Shown: in pieces, positions 23,902 through 36,660 of the stretch
Position numbering within the stretch: the first letter of the stretch is position 1
How the letters are laid out: every line of letters begins with the position of its first letter
Origin: Emydura subglobosa
Lineage: Eukaryota; Chordata; Testudines; Chelidae
Assembly: GCA_007922225.1 (NCBI GenBank)
Contig: ML679954.1
Span: 19,941,619 to 20,005,618, forward strand
Direction of reading: 5' to 3'
Length of the DNA: 64,000 nt
Program-made: the position numbers and the translations under genes
The notes under the pieces: generated by a model
Seen by the model: the letters and a program-made list of their open reading frames with translations, nothing else
Databases searched by the model: none
What the model was told of the DNA's origin: nothing

Positions 23902-24560
23902 AGTATTAAAAGAAGGGGAAAAGTTTGATCGGAAATCCACTGCAGTGAAGACAAAGACAATATTAGGTTATGATAATCATACATTTAAAAAAATCTATCG
24001 AGCCAAAAAAAATTAAAATATAAATAAGACTCAAATGTCGTTTCCTGAATGTTAACCAAACATATGTTATTTTATGATGTTTAATTATCAAAACAAAAGG
24101 ATTAAACAAATTGTGTGGTATTAAAAACAAATTCAGAGAAACTGTGTATAAAACCAGAGCAACCTGGCAGCAATCTACCCAACCCTTATTTGAAGACAAT
24201 TCTTCTTAATTTTTTTTTTTTAAATCACATTTGTCAAGCACAAGTACTTGTAAAATAAAATCTGAATGCATTCATTCCACCTGCTTGCTAATGTGTATTA
24301 GTCATATCTGTTTAAATGGCATTTTGTAAATTCAGAGAAAAAAAATCTTTTCACTCATTTAAGATCATAGGGATCAAAACCCAGTAATTTTAGTACTATT
24401 GTTTCTGACTTCTTTTTTAAAAATAAAACAAAGAAATCTGCATGCACTTTTCCATCTGTCACCTATAGTGTACATTTCTGTATGATGAATTTTCTCTTTG
24501 ATGTTTCTTGTATAATAACTAGCTTTCATTAATAAACATTTTATTTGATGCAAACATAGT
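23902..24560 (+). other. Probable 3' UTR of the truncated LHX9 isoform
   Basis: AT-rich and repeat-free, with AATAAA hexamers at 24254-24259, 24422-24427 and 24531-24536. The last is followed by TTTTATTTGATG and fits best as the end of the transcript. The UTR would be about 0.65 kb. Confidence 0.5.
24531..24536 (+). terminator. Candidate poly(A) signal AATAAA for the truncated isoform
   Basis: CATTAATAAACATTTTATT, with a T-rich region just after. It is the last good signal before the gene-free region. Confidence 0.5.
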
Positions 24561-25973
24561 TAACTTTATGTAAACACATAACTGTTGAAATTAATTTAAA
24601 TTCATTTTTTGAAAAGAAGCAGTACAGTACATTTCCAACATGTTATATATAGAAAATCAAAAGAATGAGGTGGCAATATTGTTGCAAAGTGTAAAATTAT
24701 TTCCTTTGGTGTTTACATTTTTCATTTTCTTCTCTTCCTTTGTTGTGTACAACTGACATATTTAAAACAAAAATTAATAATAATTCCATCAGCCTCAACA
24801 ACAAAACAAAATCAGCATAGGAAAGCATATGCAGGATAGTATGCAAAACCATCAATGACTTTTTAGAATACAAAGGTATAATTTATAGGACCTTCAGACG
24901 GTTACATCTTCACTATGCAATGAACAAATTTGTTGAACTGTTAAGAAAAGTCTGTCCTAAGAAAGAGCTGATCTTTGCCCAGTCCAAATCACTGCTGAAT
25001 TTAACAAGACAACAAGCAAGTGTAAAGATAACCAATTCTTGTTTTGTAATTGTTCAGAAGTCTATTTGCAGAACTTTTTTTTTTTAAAACCCTATATTGC
25101 TATTTAGCTATATATCCAAAGCATATGTTAAACTAATTAACATATACAAGACTTGCCAGAAAACCTTTTCATTAAGATGAAGTTTTTATAATATAGAAAT
25201 GAACCCTATGTAAAAAATGTAACTTTTATGAATACTGATGGACATTAAATATTTCACTTACGTGTATCCTCAGCATTATGAATGTTTTCTTAAACTTTTT
25301 CAGTTTCTGAATACTAAACAGAAAATCCAAACAAGCCCAGTACATCTATTATTAACAATCTAACACAACATTGCACACAGATTACTTCAATGATCTAATG
25401 GAAACCAGTAACTAGACTTTTCAAGCTGCAGTTAGTTATCATTTACTAGGGGCAGTTATGGGGAATATTGCTTAAATAACATGTTTACGTTATAAATACT
25501 GTAAAATACTGTTGAAAACAATTAGCACAGAGAATTTAGTTCAAATCAACTTGACAATCCTAAATCTACTGTGAAATTCTTAAACTGTGTTGCTGTGTGA
25601 AGCAACGGTAAGAGAGGTATGAGGCGTAAAGGTAAAGAAAGCAATTAATCATATCACATCATATTATTGGTTCCTTCTGCTGTTCTTACACAAATAATGC
25701 AATTATACACTTTAAGAAATTGAACTAACCAATAAGAGATTTTTTTAGTGGGGGCTTGTGAGGTGGGAAGAAGAGGGGTTGGAATCTATCTATTACCTGT
25801 AACATCTTGTAGAAACCAATATGTTCATTATCTCTAGTAAATGGATTAACTCCTCTTTCCCCATTAATTCTTAGAGCCATACTTTCATTAAAGCTCATAG
25901 GCTGTGTGCTGCCAGTTTTCATCTAATTTAAAAGGGGGAGGGGGAGAGAAAATGGTGTTAGCTAAAAGCTCTA

Positions 25974-26043
25974 GGTGAAATCCTGGCTCCATTGAAGTCA
26001 ATGGCAAAACTCCCATTGACATCAGTAGGGCCAAGATTTCACC
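25974..26043. repeat. 70-bp palindromic MITE-like element
   Basis: Ends are inverted: GGTGAAATCCTGGC (25974-25987) and GCCAAGATTTCACC (26030-26043), 13 of 14 alike. Inside, ATTGAAGTCAATGG faces CCATTGACATCAGT, so nearly the whole unit is one hairpin. Confidence 0.7.
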
Positions 26044-27394
26044 TGTCCCATCTAACTAGTGTTAAGAGGGCCAGATTCTGCTTATTGATCCATACTCAGA
26101 ACTACAATTGACTTCATGGTGCTATGGCTGATCTGGAGATTTACATTAGCCCACCTGGATTTGTTACAAGCAGGACAATACTTATCTAGTACAGGAAAAG
26201 GTAAGCAAGTTAAAATAGTGGGAACTGCAACAGAAGAGGAGGAACCATTGGAAACAAGAAAAGATGGAACACAAAGCAGATCAATGTTTGCAAAAATGTG
26301 GGGTGTAGAAAACGAGTTGGTGGGGGGTCTTACTCCAGTTTGTAGAAGAGAAATATTCACATCACAGGCACCACCATCTCACCACATTCAGCACTACATG
26401 GCATCCTTGAGAGCCCAGTAGGCCCAAGCCTGCAAAAATCTTACTTCAAATTGCTTGCCAGAGAAATGGTTTGGGGGAGCAGGTCAAACGATTGAGAGTC
26501 AGATCCATAGCTCATGGAAGTCATTGAAGTCTTCCTCTGGCCTGAAGGGGTTTTTGGAGCAGTCTGTGAATGAACATAGAAATTGAATTACCCTCGCCTA
26601 AAAAACATTCCCTCCAGAACAAGATTGCAACATATAGTACAGCAGGGGCCACTGCTATTCTGTTCTGTGAAGAGGACTTCATGCTTCAGAGCTGCTAATC
26701 CAAGCACCTTGCTTGAGCATTATATTAACTTTAGAAATATTTTCCTTCCCCTGCTCTGCCCCCCAATACAGGACACAAATTCTATTACTGGAATTTCCAG
26801 CAGCTACTGCAATGCTGGAGAAGTTACTCATTTATTCTGCAATGTTGAGCAATTCTTCTGGGCTTCTCATATGACACAACCCTATTGAGACACATACCTA
26901 GCTACATACTCCTAGTGTTGCCTTCAGACATTCAGACACTTGCATACTAATTTAAGTCATTCAGACCTAAAGTAAAACTCTCTACACAATTACACATTGT
27001 AACAAAAAAGAGTTGATATAGTAGGTTATGTGTTAAGGATTGTATTGCTCTATGGCTTTTCTTTTTATAGTGTTTGACCAAAAAATTAAAATATGTCATA
27101 GCCTGAAAAGCATGTGTATCTAGACTATTTTGCCAGATGTTTGCAATGTCTAGAACAGCAGACTTTTTGCAGTCTTTGAAGTCTGAGCTTGCTTGCTACT
27201 AAAAAGGAGTATGCTACTCTGAATTACCATTAAACAATTTCAAAGTAGTTTCTATTCTAACATATTAAGGCAACTAGCATTAGAAATGATGGGCATTTCT
27301 TGGTGAATTCAGTTGTGGTTTTGGGCCAAGTGTACTTCTCTTGTTTATGGGCTTGAGACTGCTAGTAAAGCATCCTTTGTAATACTTGATGTTA

Positions 27395-27472
27395 GCCACT
27401 GTGTGGAACAGGGTACCAGATCTGATGGGCCAATGGGTCTGATCCAACATGGCAAATCCCATGTCTTTCTGT
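27395..27472 (+). repeat. CR1 LINE 3' tail
   Basis: 'gaacagggtaccagatctga', then 'tgggccaatgggtctgatcc', then 'aacatggcaaatcccatgtc' follow the order of the CR1 3' end common in sauropsids. Confidence 0.6.
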
Positions 27473-30400
27473 TTTGTGCTCTTTTTAAACTGGACTGTAA
27501 TAATTATCAATAATTATTCATTTTTAAAATACATTTCTAGTCAATAAAAGTTAGCTGTGCCTACCTTGCACTTCAGCTACACAGTTCAGAAGGATCTTGG
27601 TCTGGAATGATGCATAATGTTGAGTTTTTGAGGCTGGTGCATCTAGCTCTCAGCTGTCTTCCACCAAACAAATGATGGAGAAGGAACAGCATAAGAAGAG
27701 GGCTACAGAATTCACATATGCCCCACTGTGACTCTTCCACTCATTGCCAATATGATTAGCCCTTATATCATTACTGTGGGGCAGCCTACACCTATGGACA
27801 CATTAAGGTTTTGTGGTGCTGGAGGTAGTGGAAAAAGAAGAATGTTCATAGATTTGAAGTTGGAGCTCTGCAGCAGCCATCTGCTTTACTGATCCCTCAG
27901 GAATGTGGATTTGCTCAGAGCCTAGGAGCCAGTAGCCTGCTCTGGCCCCCTGCAGTCTGATTCTGTGGCAAAGAAGCTACATGGAACAATCTCTGGACAG
28001 ATTTTTCGGTGAATAATTGTCGTAAAGAGGGAAAAAGAATGTTAGCAAATACCTGAAACCAATTAAAAATAAGTTACATTAAAAAAAGTCAAAATACAAA
28101 TACAAAATACTACTATAAATTTAAAAAATACCACATTAGTGTTGGTGAGCTCAGCCCACTTCATAATTAACCTTGCCAAACTCTTACACACCTAGGATGG
28201 CAGGCATCCTTTGGGGCAGTCTCATTAGAAAGGACAGGAATAAGTTTGGAGACTGAACTGATTTTGCAATTAATAGGCAAACCTTCTATTTTTAGACTGA
28301 GGCATGCTCTGCCATGACTTGTATTGTACTTCTTCAGCTGATAGATAATAGCCTTCGTTATCTAGGTCTGACTGTCTGGCACATTTAATAGGCACAACAT
28401 GCAATTTTAACATTTTGAGAAAAAATATTCTACATAAGAAAAAGCTGTGGGGGTGTGATACAGTCTGTGACCAATAGTGTATGCCCATTTTGTGGTACAT
28501 GGGCCTAATGAGCAGGTGTTGCAGATTGTGGCTCTTAAAATGGTGAAGGTGTGGTATCATTCTTAAACAACCCTTGGCTTTCTTTCTACTTTCTTTTTTG
28601 AAGGCATCTTGTTTTTCCTCAGAAGCCTCTTGTTGGGATATATGGCTGAAGACTCACTATATATTAAACCCTTATGTCTGGGACTAAGATGATGCTACTT
28701 TCATGCTCTGCAATCAGGAATCAGATTCTCTTGGGTTGGGATCTATTGTATCAAGCAAACTTCTTTATTCTACTCTTGTCACATATTGGGTCTTGACTTG
28801 CAAATCTATATTGAATTAACCTTAACTGCCTCAGCTAGATAAATTGTTCCACTCTTTCTTTGTTCAGTTAGTCAAAGTTTTTTTCTAATAGCCAAATGTC
28901 ATGGACCTACAGGGGTTTGATGCCCCAGCCTTTATATAGTCTTTTGGAAGTACCTCAATTACTTGCCATGCCTTAAGCTCAGTTTTTCACAAGGATGAGC
29001 CTCGAATCTCTAAAACTCAGACTGAGCCTTCAGACTCCAGCACCCTGTTTTTCTCTATGTCTCTACAGCAAATCCCAGTGAGTTCAGATTCCTCTTTGCA
29101 GACTTTAACCATTTCAGGCAGCAATGTAATCAGTGAGTAGCTGGAATGACACAGGGCAGCCTTTTTGAAACAAACCAGCATGTATTAGCTTTTGTATATA
29201 GCCTTTGAGAGTCTTGAGGTCAGAATAGACAAGTCAAGCTTAACACAAAGTCTATATTGGCGGAAACGGCTGCCCTACTTGTCCATGGTTTGCTGGCATC
29301 TATCTTAGTCTCTCTCTGAATCTGTGTCCCTGTCTGAGAGTTGCAGCAAACTCTGCTCAAAACTGGTTCCTTTTGTTTCCAGAAGCAACCACTCTGTGGT
29401 CACATGTTCTCCTTTCCTGGCTGTCAGGCACGGAGGCTTCTATTGTCTCTGCAGGACCCTCCATTCACATGTGTTCATTCCATTTGGTTCTTGATAGGCC
29501 TGACTGAGACTGGTGTGTGTGACCTCCACCAATTCATTTCCCCCTCTCTCAGGGGGGAAATTAACTCCTTCATATCCAGCAGGTAGCAATACAAAGTGAA
29601 TGCGTAAACTGAGTCACACTTATTAATAAAAATATTACAAATGTTCCCACATTCTCCACATCAAGTAAGCTAACCTCTTCTGAAATTTAATCTTTATCTA
29701 GGTAATTATGTGGCACCCATCACCATAGTAGCTGAGAACCTCACAAATATTAATTACTTGAAAACCACTGCTTCTCATTTTGGACCTAAACCTACAAGCT
29801 CTCTATGTCAAGTACTGCCACCAAAGTAAATTGGAGTTCAGAGACTAGGGGGACATGAAGAATCAGGCCCTTACGAGTGATGATCAGATCACTAGTTCTT
29901 TTTTCTCCTTTGCACTTAGTATTTATAATGGCAATGGGAAAATCTCAAAAGGTTCCATCTGGAGAAGAACTCAAAATGCTTGCTTGCTTCTCTGAATCTT
30001 ATCCAAACTCTCTGACCTTAGTGTGTCTACAAACTGGACTCAGGAAACTTGATGAGAGCTGGAGTTCTCTGACTTGATTTCTGGGATTCCAAGTTGCAAA
30101 TGTCTTGGGTCTGGTCTGAAACACAAGAGCAGCCTTTTTATGGTATTTTGGCTTTTTTGGTCCTGAATAAAACCTAGAAGTGAGGAGCTATGTGATAAAT
30201 AGTGAATCAGACATTTCAGATCCTTCAAATAGGGTCAGGTCAGTTCTAGAAAGGGGCAAAGGTTTGAGAGGATGGTAGGATGGGCTTGGACAGCCTATTT
30301 TTTTTTTTAAAACAGGTCCTCTGACAGCTCATTTACACAAAGTTCTTGTCTATCTACTTAAGCATTTTGCCATAAGGTTAAATGAATTCATTTCCCTTTT

Positions 30401-30727
30401 CTTTTCTCTGCAACTAATCAACTTCTCCAATTCTTTTGTATTGCTTATTTCAGTATCTTTGGTTTTTTTTGTTTTCTCTGCAGCTTTTTTAAATGTGGAG
30501 ACCCAAGGTATGGACAGTATCTCAGGTGTAGTATTGCAAGCAAAGCTATGTTGCATTGGTAAGAAAGATCCCTCAGCACATCCCAGAACTGAGCAGACTC
30601 TCTTCTCATCTGCTTTGTTTAGTGAACTTGTATTGAGTTTGTTGGTCCTCATTTCTCCCTAACTCCTCCCTTCCTAAAGAAAGAAAAGAATAGGGATAGT
30701 ACCTTGGTATGAATATACTCTGAGGAA

Positions 30728-31060
30728 TTAAGAAATGCTGAGTCCTAGTCCTGGCTGTGACACTGATTTCCTCTGTGGCCTTGGACAAGTTATTTATCAC
30801 TTTTGTCTCAATTTTCCCCATCTGTAAAAGGGAAATAATATTTACTGTACCTAGGAGTCATTAGAGTCATAAGGCACGAGATGCCTTATGCATAAGTAGC
30901 ATTCAGCACATCTTCTCATATGCTTTATGTATATTCAGAATTGTTTATCCCAGAGTTCCAAGTGCTGTACAAATGTTATAAGGCAGGCAGGATTCATCAC
31001 AATGTTTATCAAATGATTTGAATGTGAGAAGGGTTAAATAAATGCTAAGTATTATTACCA
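30728..31060 (+). repeat. MIR-type tRNA-derived SINE
   Basis: 'gtcctagtcctggctgtgac', 'ggccttggacaagttattta' and 'ccccatctgtaaaagggaaa' match MIR in order. A 3' part with 'agtgctgtacaaatg' follows. Confidence 0.75.
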
Positions 31061-31640
31061 CCATATGAAATCTTAGCTAACTTTTTAAATGACTTTTTTG
31101 TTTTGGGAATTTAGAAGAAGCTCAGTCATTATTGTGGAATTATTGTCTACCAGCTCTGTGAAGAACCCTAGCTCACTGAGATCAAGAAGGTGGTGATTTC
31201 CCTATACTGTGCCACCAAAGACACTGCCTTTTAGTTGCTTGCTCCCCTCTTCAGAGGACCATGAGAAATGCTACAGACTTCAGCCAGGAACCTGTGACTT
31301 ATTCTTATCTCCATTCTTAGAATCCATGTTTGTTTATTGGGACTTCGCCATTGCACAGTATGAAATGGAGACCTGCTGGCTTCTTTTCCATATTTGATTT
31401 TCCCAATATGCAGCTGTGATCTGTGTGCAAATCATCATTTTGGGCTCATAAAAGAAGCAAATATGTTCAGGATTCACCAGAAAAAGCCCAACAGGAAAAT
31501 GCAGGTAACTTGTAAACCAAGCCTGAAGGTCATCATGTTGCTCAATAGCATATCTCACACTTCCCTCTTGAAGAAGATTTCCTTCACCTTCATACACTTT
31601 TAAAGGAGATGATGAAAATGATTTTTTTTTATCATTCTTA

Positions 31641-31807
31641 GGCTGGTTCTTTGCACAGGTGAATTTGATCCTGTATGATTATGTTTCATGACAGACAAGA
31701 GCAACTGGGTGACAAATGGGTAAATAAGAATATCCACATGTTCCCCCCAAAAGGAAGTACCATGCACAGAAGCATCATAGAGACAAACATGATCCACAAA
31801 TTCAGGT
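31641..31807 (+). repeat. Repeat 'R', uninterrupted copy
   Basis: Unclassified repeat: 'gcacaggtgaatttgatcct', then 'gacagacaagagcaactggg', then 'ccccccaaaaggaagtacca' and 'catagagacaaac'. A second copy lies at 34759-34829 and 36558-36660, split by a 1.7-kb insertion. The family is unknown to me. Confidence 0.6.
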
Positions 31808-34758
31808 CCCTTCCAATAAATATGTTTATATAACTACAATATATACATAATTCCTCAGAGCCTTCAATGAGCAGAATTAACCACCACAATGGATTGCAGT
31901 TCATCCTGGAGCTGTGAGAATCCTGGAGCTCTTGTGAAGAGAAAGAAAGGAAAAAATATGGAAAGGTCAGAATTCTTACCAGCTCAGGAAACAGGAACAG
32001 CAAAAAGCAGCAAGTAGTAGCAAAACAGCCACTTTAGGAGAGTTTCTTTGCAATAGTCAAAGGGCCAGCCAACCCCTAGAAAAGCATGGTAGGGAAAAGT
32101 TCCTATGTGAGGGCAAACCAACAATGGGAAGGTTTAATAGAAATCAGGCAGTCAGAAAGAAAGGTGAGTTAATTGCACAGCTGGAGGAATAAACAATAGA
32201 GATAAGCCTAGACTAAAATGCCAGATCTGAACACCCTGATCTTTGAGAGTTTGGATCGGAACTGATCATCTCTCTGGTGATATTTATGAAAGTTTAGCTC
32301 CAGACCTGAACTTTGCATTTTGGGTCTATCTATAAAAGTTATGACATTAATTGAAAGTTCTTGTTCTCTTACTGATCATCAGCTCTGGCTAGAGCTGCTC
32401 AGGTATGAAATAAATTCAGACAAGTAATGAGTTCAGTTTGTTGTTATTATGAGTATACTGGGCATTTACAAATGTTTGCCAATACAAAAAATCTTCAAAT
32501 TATTGTTTGTCCAAAAATTGTGGTGGTCATTATTTGCTACTTTTCATTTTGTTATTTAAAAAATGTCAGCCATCCAGCCAGGAAGCAGTAACAATACCAT
32601 GTGACTCAACTGACCAATCACACACTGCGAATGGTTAACTGTATAATTGAAGTGAACAAACCAGGAACTGAAATGCAGCCAAATAAAATCTGATGAACAT
32701 TTAAAAACAACAAATAATTATCTATTCGTTCAGAAATGATTTGCAAACAGAATAATCGGCAATTAAAATTATTTGCAACAAATAGTTTAGCCAGCTTTAC
32801 CCCTGCTTTAGAGTTATCTGATTCTTCTCCTCTTCACAGGAAAACATTTTCAATTGATTTAGGAAGGGCCTTGATATGTTCTGTTGCTCACAGCATTCTT
32901 TGCTCTGCTAACATTTCCTCTGCTGCATACTGCAAGCATGTTATCTCTAAAAGACCACTGACGTTGTTTTCTGAATGTCAGTCAGACGTAAGATAGCCCA
33001 AGCCCAGAATATGTTACATATATTTAAAAAAAGTTTAAGTACTATTAAGGCCCTAGCCTTAACTGACAAAAGCAAGACAATTCTGAGGTGAAGTTTTCCT
33101 TTTTATCCTTAATTCCTCCTGTTCTGACTGAATAATGCAGGAGTCTCAGAAAAGTGTTTGCTTCTTACAGACAGTTTAATAACATAACAGAATACAGTAG
33201 GATGAGATATGAGAAAAGAAGTTAGCTCTCTCTCTGCCAGCTCTTTTTCTCTCTCACACACACTTGATCACTAAGGCCCTGATTCTGCAAATGTTTATGT
33301 GGATGCTTAGTTTCACTACAGTGGTAGTCTCCTACAGACATTTTCAGTTAGTTTTCTACTGTCAGTAGTGAAGTTAAGCGTGTGTGTGTAAGCACTTGCA
33401 GAGTCGGGTCTTAACTTATTAGCTCATTAATAGCTTTTTCATTTTAAAGGATCCCAAAGCACTTCACACACGATTAGTACAACACTGGTGAAACATTGCT
33501 CTGGCAGGATGTGTTATGTCTTCTTGTTTGTTAGTTTTTTAAATGCCAGTTCTCTGAAGAGGTTCAGAAATTTGGGCTGTTAGAATAAATCCTGGTGGAC
33601 AGATGGATTAGTGGGCAAGTAGAGTGAAAATGGTCAAGAGGTGCAAATAAATGGAATTTATTACATAGTTGTCTCCACTGTATGTGGTAAAACATTCTTT
33701 TGTATATCCACTCTTCTTTGGGAAGCTGGCACAGTATGGAAACATAATTGTGATGTTCCCGGTTATTACCGACATGGTCATTCCTCTAAACCCCCAAATT
33801 AGGATGTATTTATTTATTTATTCCATTCAAAACGATTTTTATATGTAATATAAAATATATATGAGCGAGCTAGAGATACATGGCAATACAGTAAGTGAAG
33901 ATGAATTTACTAGTCATTAATGTTATACACACAGGGTGGAGGGTTTTGGATTTTAAGGTCTGAGGTTCAAAGAAGGGTTGCAGTTTCTGAGTGGGAGGGA
34001 GGCAGTCTAGGTGATTTTTAGACTTATGGGCAAGAGGCATGTGTGGAAAATCCTATCTAAATATCTGATTTTTAGATCTTGATACATACATTTCTTGGTG
34101 GCATAAGGTGAAAGCAGCTACATGTGCCTTCCATTTACGTAGCGATACGCAGACAAACAAATGTTTCTAAAGGGGAGCAGAATCTCATAATCCACTCACA
34201 AGCGTGACAGTAACATTTAAAACAAACAATTCCCCCCTTTTACAGGTCACCTCAGCAGGATAACAGTTTGCCCAGTGCATAAATCCCCTATTGTTGTGAT
34301 TGTCAATTGATTCCAAATATAAAATGCAGTGAGGATAATCATGCTGCTAGTACACATGCTGGTATCCGCATCACTGCTTTTCTGCTCAACCTTGATGCTG
34401 ACATGTGTCAGAATGCAGGCTACCATTTCCTCTCTGGCTAATAGGAGAGTGTGTCCTAGGGTGGTTTTTCACCTGTAGTGCTAATGACAGTCCTGTTCAG
34501 AGAGAGCTTCTTCTTCAGAGCCCCTGAAGGTTCTGTCACTTTTTCCCCCATTGACTACAGAGTAAAGCCACCTATGGATTGCTGACCATTCCCTGATGTC
34601 AGAGGGCATCAGAAGACTTGTATTGTTATGAGTGTCATTTCTTGATATTACCCTGGGTTCAGTGTGTTCTATATGGGTGATATTCATTTTTGTGGGGAGA
34701 AACAGCACAAGATGTATGCACTCTTAAGTCCCACGTAAGTGGGGTATAAGTTTTAGAA
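31808..34758. other. Gene-free region
   Basis: No gene seen. A short dispersed repeat of the 'ggccctgattctgcaaatg' kind lies at about 33273-33415, ending 'gcagagtcgggtctt'; its ends are inverted. The rest is unassigned AT-rich sequence. Confidence 0.5.
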
Positions 34759-34829
34759 TGGCTTTCTGCACAGGGGAATTTGACCCTTTGTGATTAAGTG
34801 TCATAGCAGACATGAGCAACAGGACTCCT
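34759..34829 (+). repeat. Repeat 'R', left part of the split copy
   Basis: 'ctgcacaggggaatttgacc' and 'gcagacatgagcaac' match the copy at 31641. The match stops where the terminal inverted repeat of the insert begins and resumes after 36557. Confidence 0.6.
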
Positions 34830-36557
34830 GTCACAGGGTGACTGGCCCTGGCAAGGAAGGGAACAAAGTCCAGTGCACCTGGACTGATTACCTGTTGGCC
34901 AACTGGGCTTAAGGGAAGGCACCTGGGCCTTATTAAAAAAAAGAGGGATGTCTGCAGACACTGCAGGGAGTATAGTGGCTTTTGTAGATCTCTAGGCTAG
35001 GGGAAGGAAGGTATCTGCTGGGGAAACCTGTAGAGAAAGCTGAACTCCAGGCGGAGAGGTATTGGAAGAGCAAGACAATAGCCTTATAGGGAGGGAGCTG
35101 TGCTCAATTTGGGATTGAAAAAGAAGAGTGTTTGCACTCCGAAGGGAAGACAAACCATCTGGAAGGAGGGGCTGGGCCTGGCCCAGCTGAAACTGGCATG
35201 AAGACTTCAAAGGTTTGAGGTTTTCTTTTGAAAGACTTTTTATTGAATGTAATAAATTGAACTCCAGAAGGGGGAATATTTGCCCCTTTTTTAGAAAGAG
35301 CCTGAGTTAATGTGATACTGAGGCAGGCCCCAGCAGTGCTATGCTTGGCCAGAAGGGGTTGCTACTGGGCAAGTATGCCTTTGCCATATGGTGGTGTTGA
35401 CAGGATTGTGAGATGGACACCCTTCCTCCCTCCCCCCCCCCGATGATCAAATCAAGGAGGGAAGAGACACCAGACAGTTGCCTCCGTGGTCTTTCCTGTT
35501 GAGATAGCCACCCTCCCAAGTTGGCAGGTAGAGCAGAACCAATGACTGGGAGTTCCAGCCTGGTTTGTTAGGAATGCCCAGGCTTCCATGGCAACATTTT
35601 GAGGGGAACCACTGACAGGAAGTGATCAGCTGCCCCAGGAGAAGAAAGGGAAAGAGGTGTGGGCCCCATACAACTGTACGGATGGATTGTGGGCAACACT
35701 GACTGGTGAGGTGTGTGTGTGTGTGTGTGGGGGGGGGTTTATTTGTTTTTCTTTTTTCTTTCTCCTACCTACATCTGGAATATGAGGTCTGGCCCATTGC
35801 ACAGGACTCTATGAAAACTTGAGGCCCAGATTTTTAAAAACACTGTGCTACAGAGTGATTGGGGCCCTGACTATTATGGGATTGACATGAAGGACTATGC
35901 TGTCCCAGTTTGGATGGAGAAAAAACAAAAGCCCCAGGGTAGTATGTTTTGGCTGTAGGGGAAAAAGGCAAAAGGACACAGTGGGTCTATGGGGGTAGGT
36001 ATTAGTCCCATAACAATGTGGGTGGAAGAAGAACAGAAGTGGGTACAGTTAAAGGAAATTCTGAAGGATTTAGATAAAGATATGCAGACTTTAGTCATTG
36101 GAAACCCTAAGGGGAAGCTGGATATTGTCACAGACATTCTCAGTGCTGAAGGAGGTGCACTGAAAAGGCACATCCCCGAAGAGCTGTGAAACAGCTTACA
36201 CAGACTTAACCGGGGTCACAGGCTGATCTTGTGGATGGCTTTGCAGGTAGCCCAAGGACTCTGTTATAAATTATGGCATGCCAAGAACTCGGGGGGATTT
36301 CATGAGTCCTATAAAGTGCACTGGACATAGTCTTGGCCTTGCTTTTGTCATAGGTTCTGGATGGCAAGACAAAGACTATTGACAAGATTTGCTAGCCCTT
36401 TTGATGTCAGAGGAAGCAGTAGTGCCTATGCAACTGGAGAACTTGAAAAAAAGATGGCCGTAGAGCCTACATTTGGGCTTGAGGGAAGGATGGGAAGGTA
36501 TGTCACAAGGTACACTGGACCCTGCTCCCATTTTAAAGGGATCAGTTACCCTGTGAC
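34830..36557. mobile_element. 1.73-kb TIR-bearing insertion
   Basis: Begins GTCACAGGGTGACTGGCCCT and ends with the inverted copy; 16 of 20 terminal bases match (perfect for the first 10). It sits inside an older repeat present uninterrupted elsewhere, which marks it as an insertion. No clear target duplication is seen. Inside are a G/A-rich left part, a possible poly(A) signal (35249), a (GT)n-G run (35711-35738) and a 66-codon frame at 35989-36189 of unknown nature. The last 57 bases (36502-36557) again form an inverted pair with a left-end-like copy, GTCACAAGGTACACTGGACC. Class unknown: a non-autonomous DNA transposon is the simplest reading; an LTR-like origin was considered. Confidence 0.55.
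35711..35738 (+). repeat. (GT)n followed by a G run
   Basis: About nine GT units, then nine to ten G, inside the 34.83-36.56 kb insertion. Confidence 0.9.
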
Positions 36558-36660
36558 TAGCCACAAACAAGAAAATAATAATTCACCCACATATTCCCCA
36601 AAAGAAAGTTCCATACACAGAAACATTGTAGAAACCCCTATCTACTGCATAACTCAGGGT
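36558..36660 (+). repeat. Repeat 'R', right part of the split copy
   Basis: 'cacaaacaagaaaataata', 'cacatattccccaaaagaaa' and 'cacagaaacattgtagaaac' match the right half of the copy at 31641-31807. Confidence 0.6.

Larger units (their letters stand above)
9725..24560 (+). other. LHX9 gene span (LIM homeobox 9)
   Basis: Whole transcription unit as far as it can be inferred. Five coding exons join through GT-AG introns of 1623, 1091, 5750 and 1243 bp. Phases agree at every junction (running coding length 174, 377, 733, 936, 1194 nt), giving 397 residues. Order of domains: N-terminal tail, LIM1 (about 71-127), LIM2 (about 133-191), basic/proline linker, homeodomain (about 267-326), Ser/Thr-rich tail ending NLF. 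From family knowledge, LHX9 is a nuclear LIM-HD factor that binds LDB cofactors through its LIM domains and acts in gonad, limb, retina and forebrain development. LHX2 is the close paralogue; the N-terminal MEIVGCRAEE and the alternative tail identify LHX9. The 5' and 3' limits are estimates. Confidence 0.95.
24561..31640. other. Gene-free region with scattered old repeats
   Basis: No exon-like or protein-like frame recognised; all ORFs are short and without family resemblance. About 24.6-25.9 kb is AT-rich without recognisable repeats and could be conserved non-coding DNA. Further on there is a 70-bp palindrome (25974-26043), a CR1 tail (27395-27472) and a MIR (30728-31060). 28.6-29.65 kb is unassigned. 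Confidence 0.55.

Noticed and set aside
35989..36189. 66-codon frame as a gag-like gene of a retroelement
   Set aside because: No motif that I recognise and no linked polymerase frame; kept only as an unexplained part of the TIR-bearing insertion.
34830..36557. LTR retrotransposon or endogenous retrovirus
   Set aside because: The ends are inverted rather than direct repeats, and there is no primer-binding site, protease or RT. An LTR-like poly(A) signal alone is not enough.
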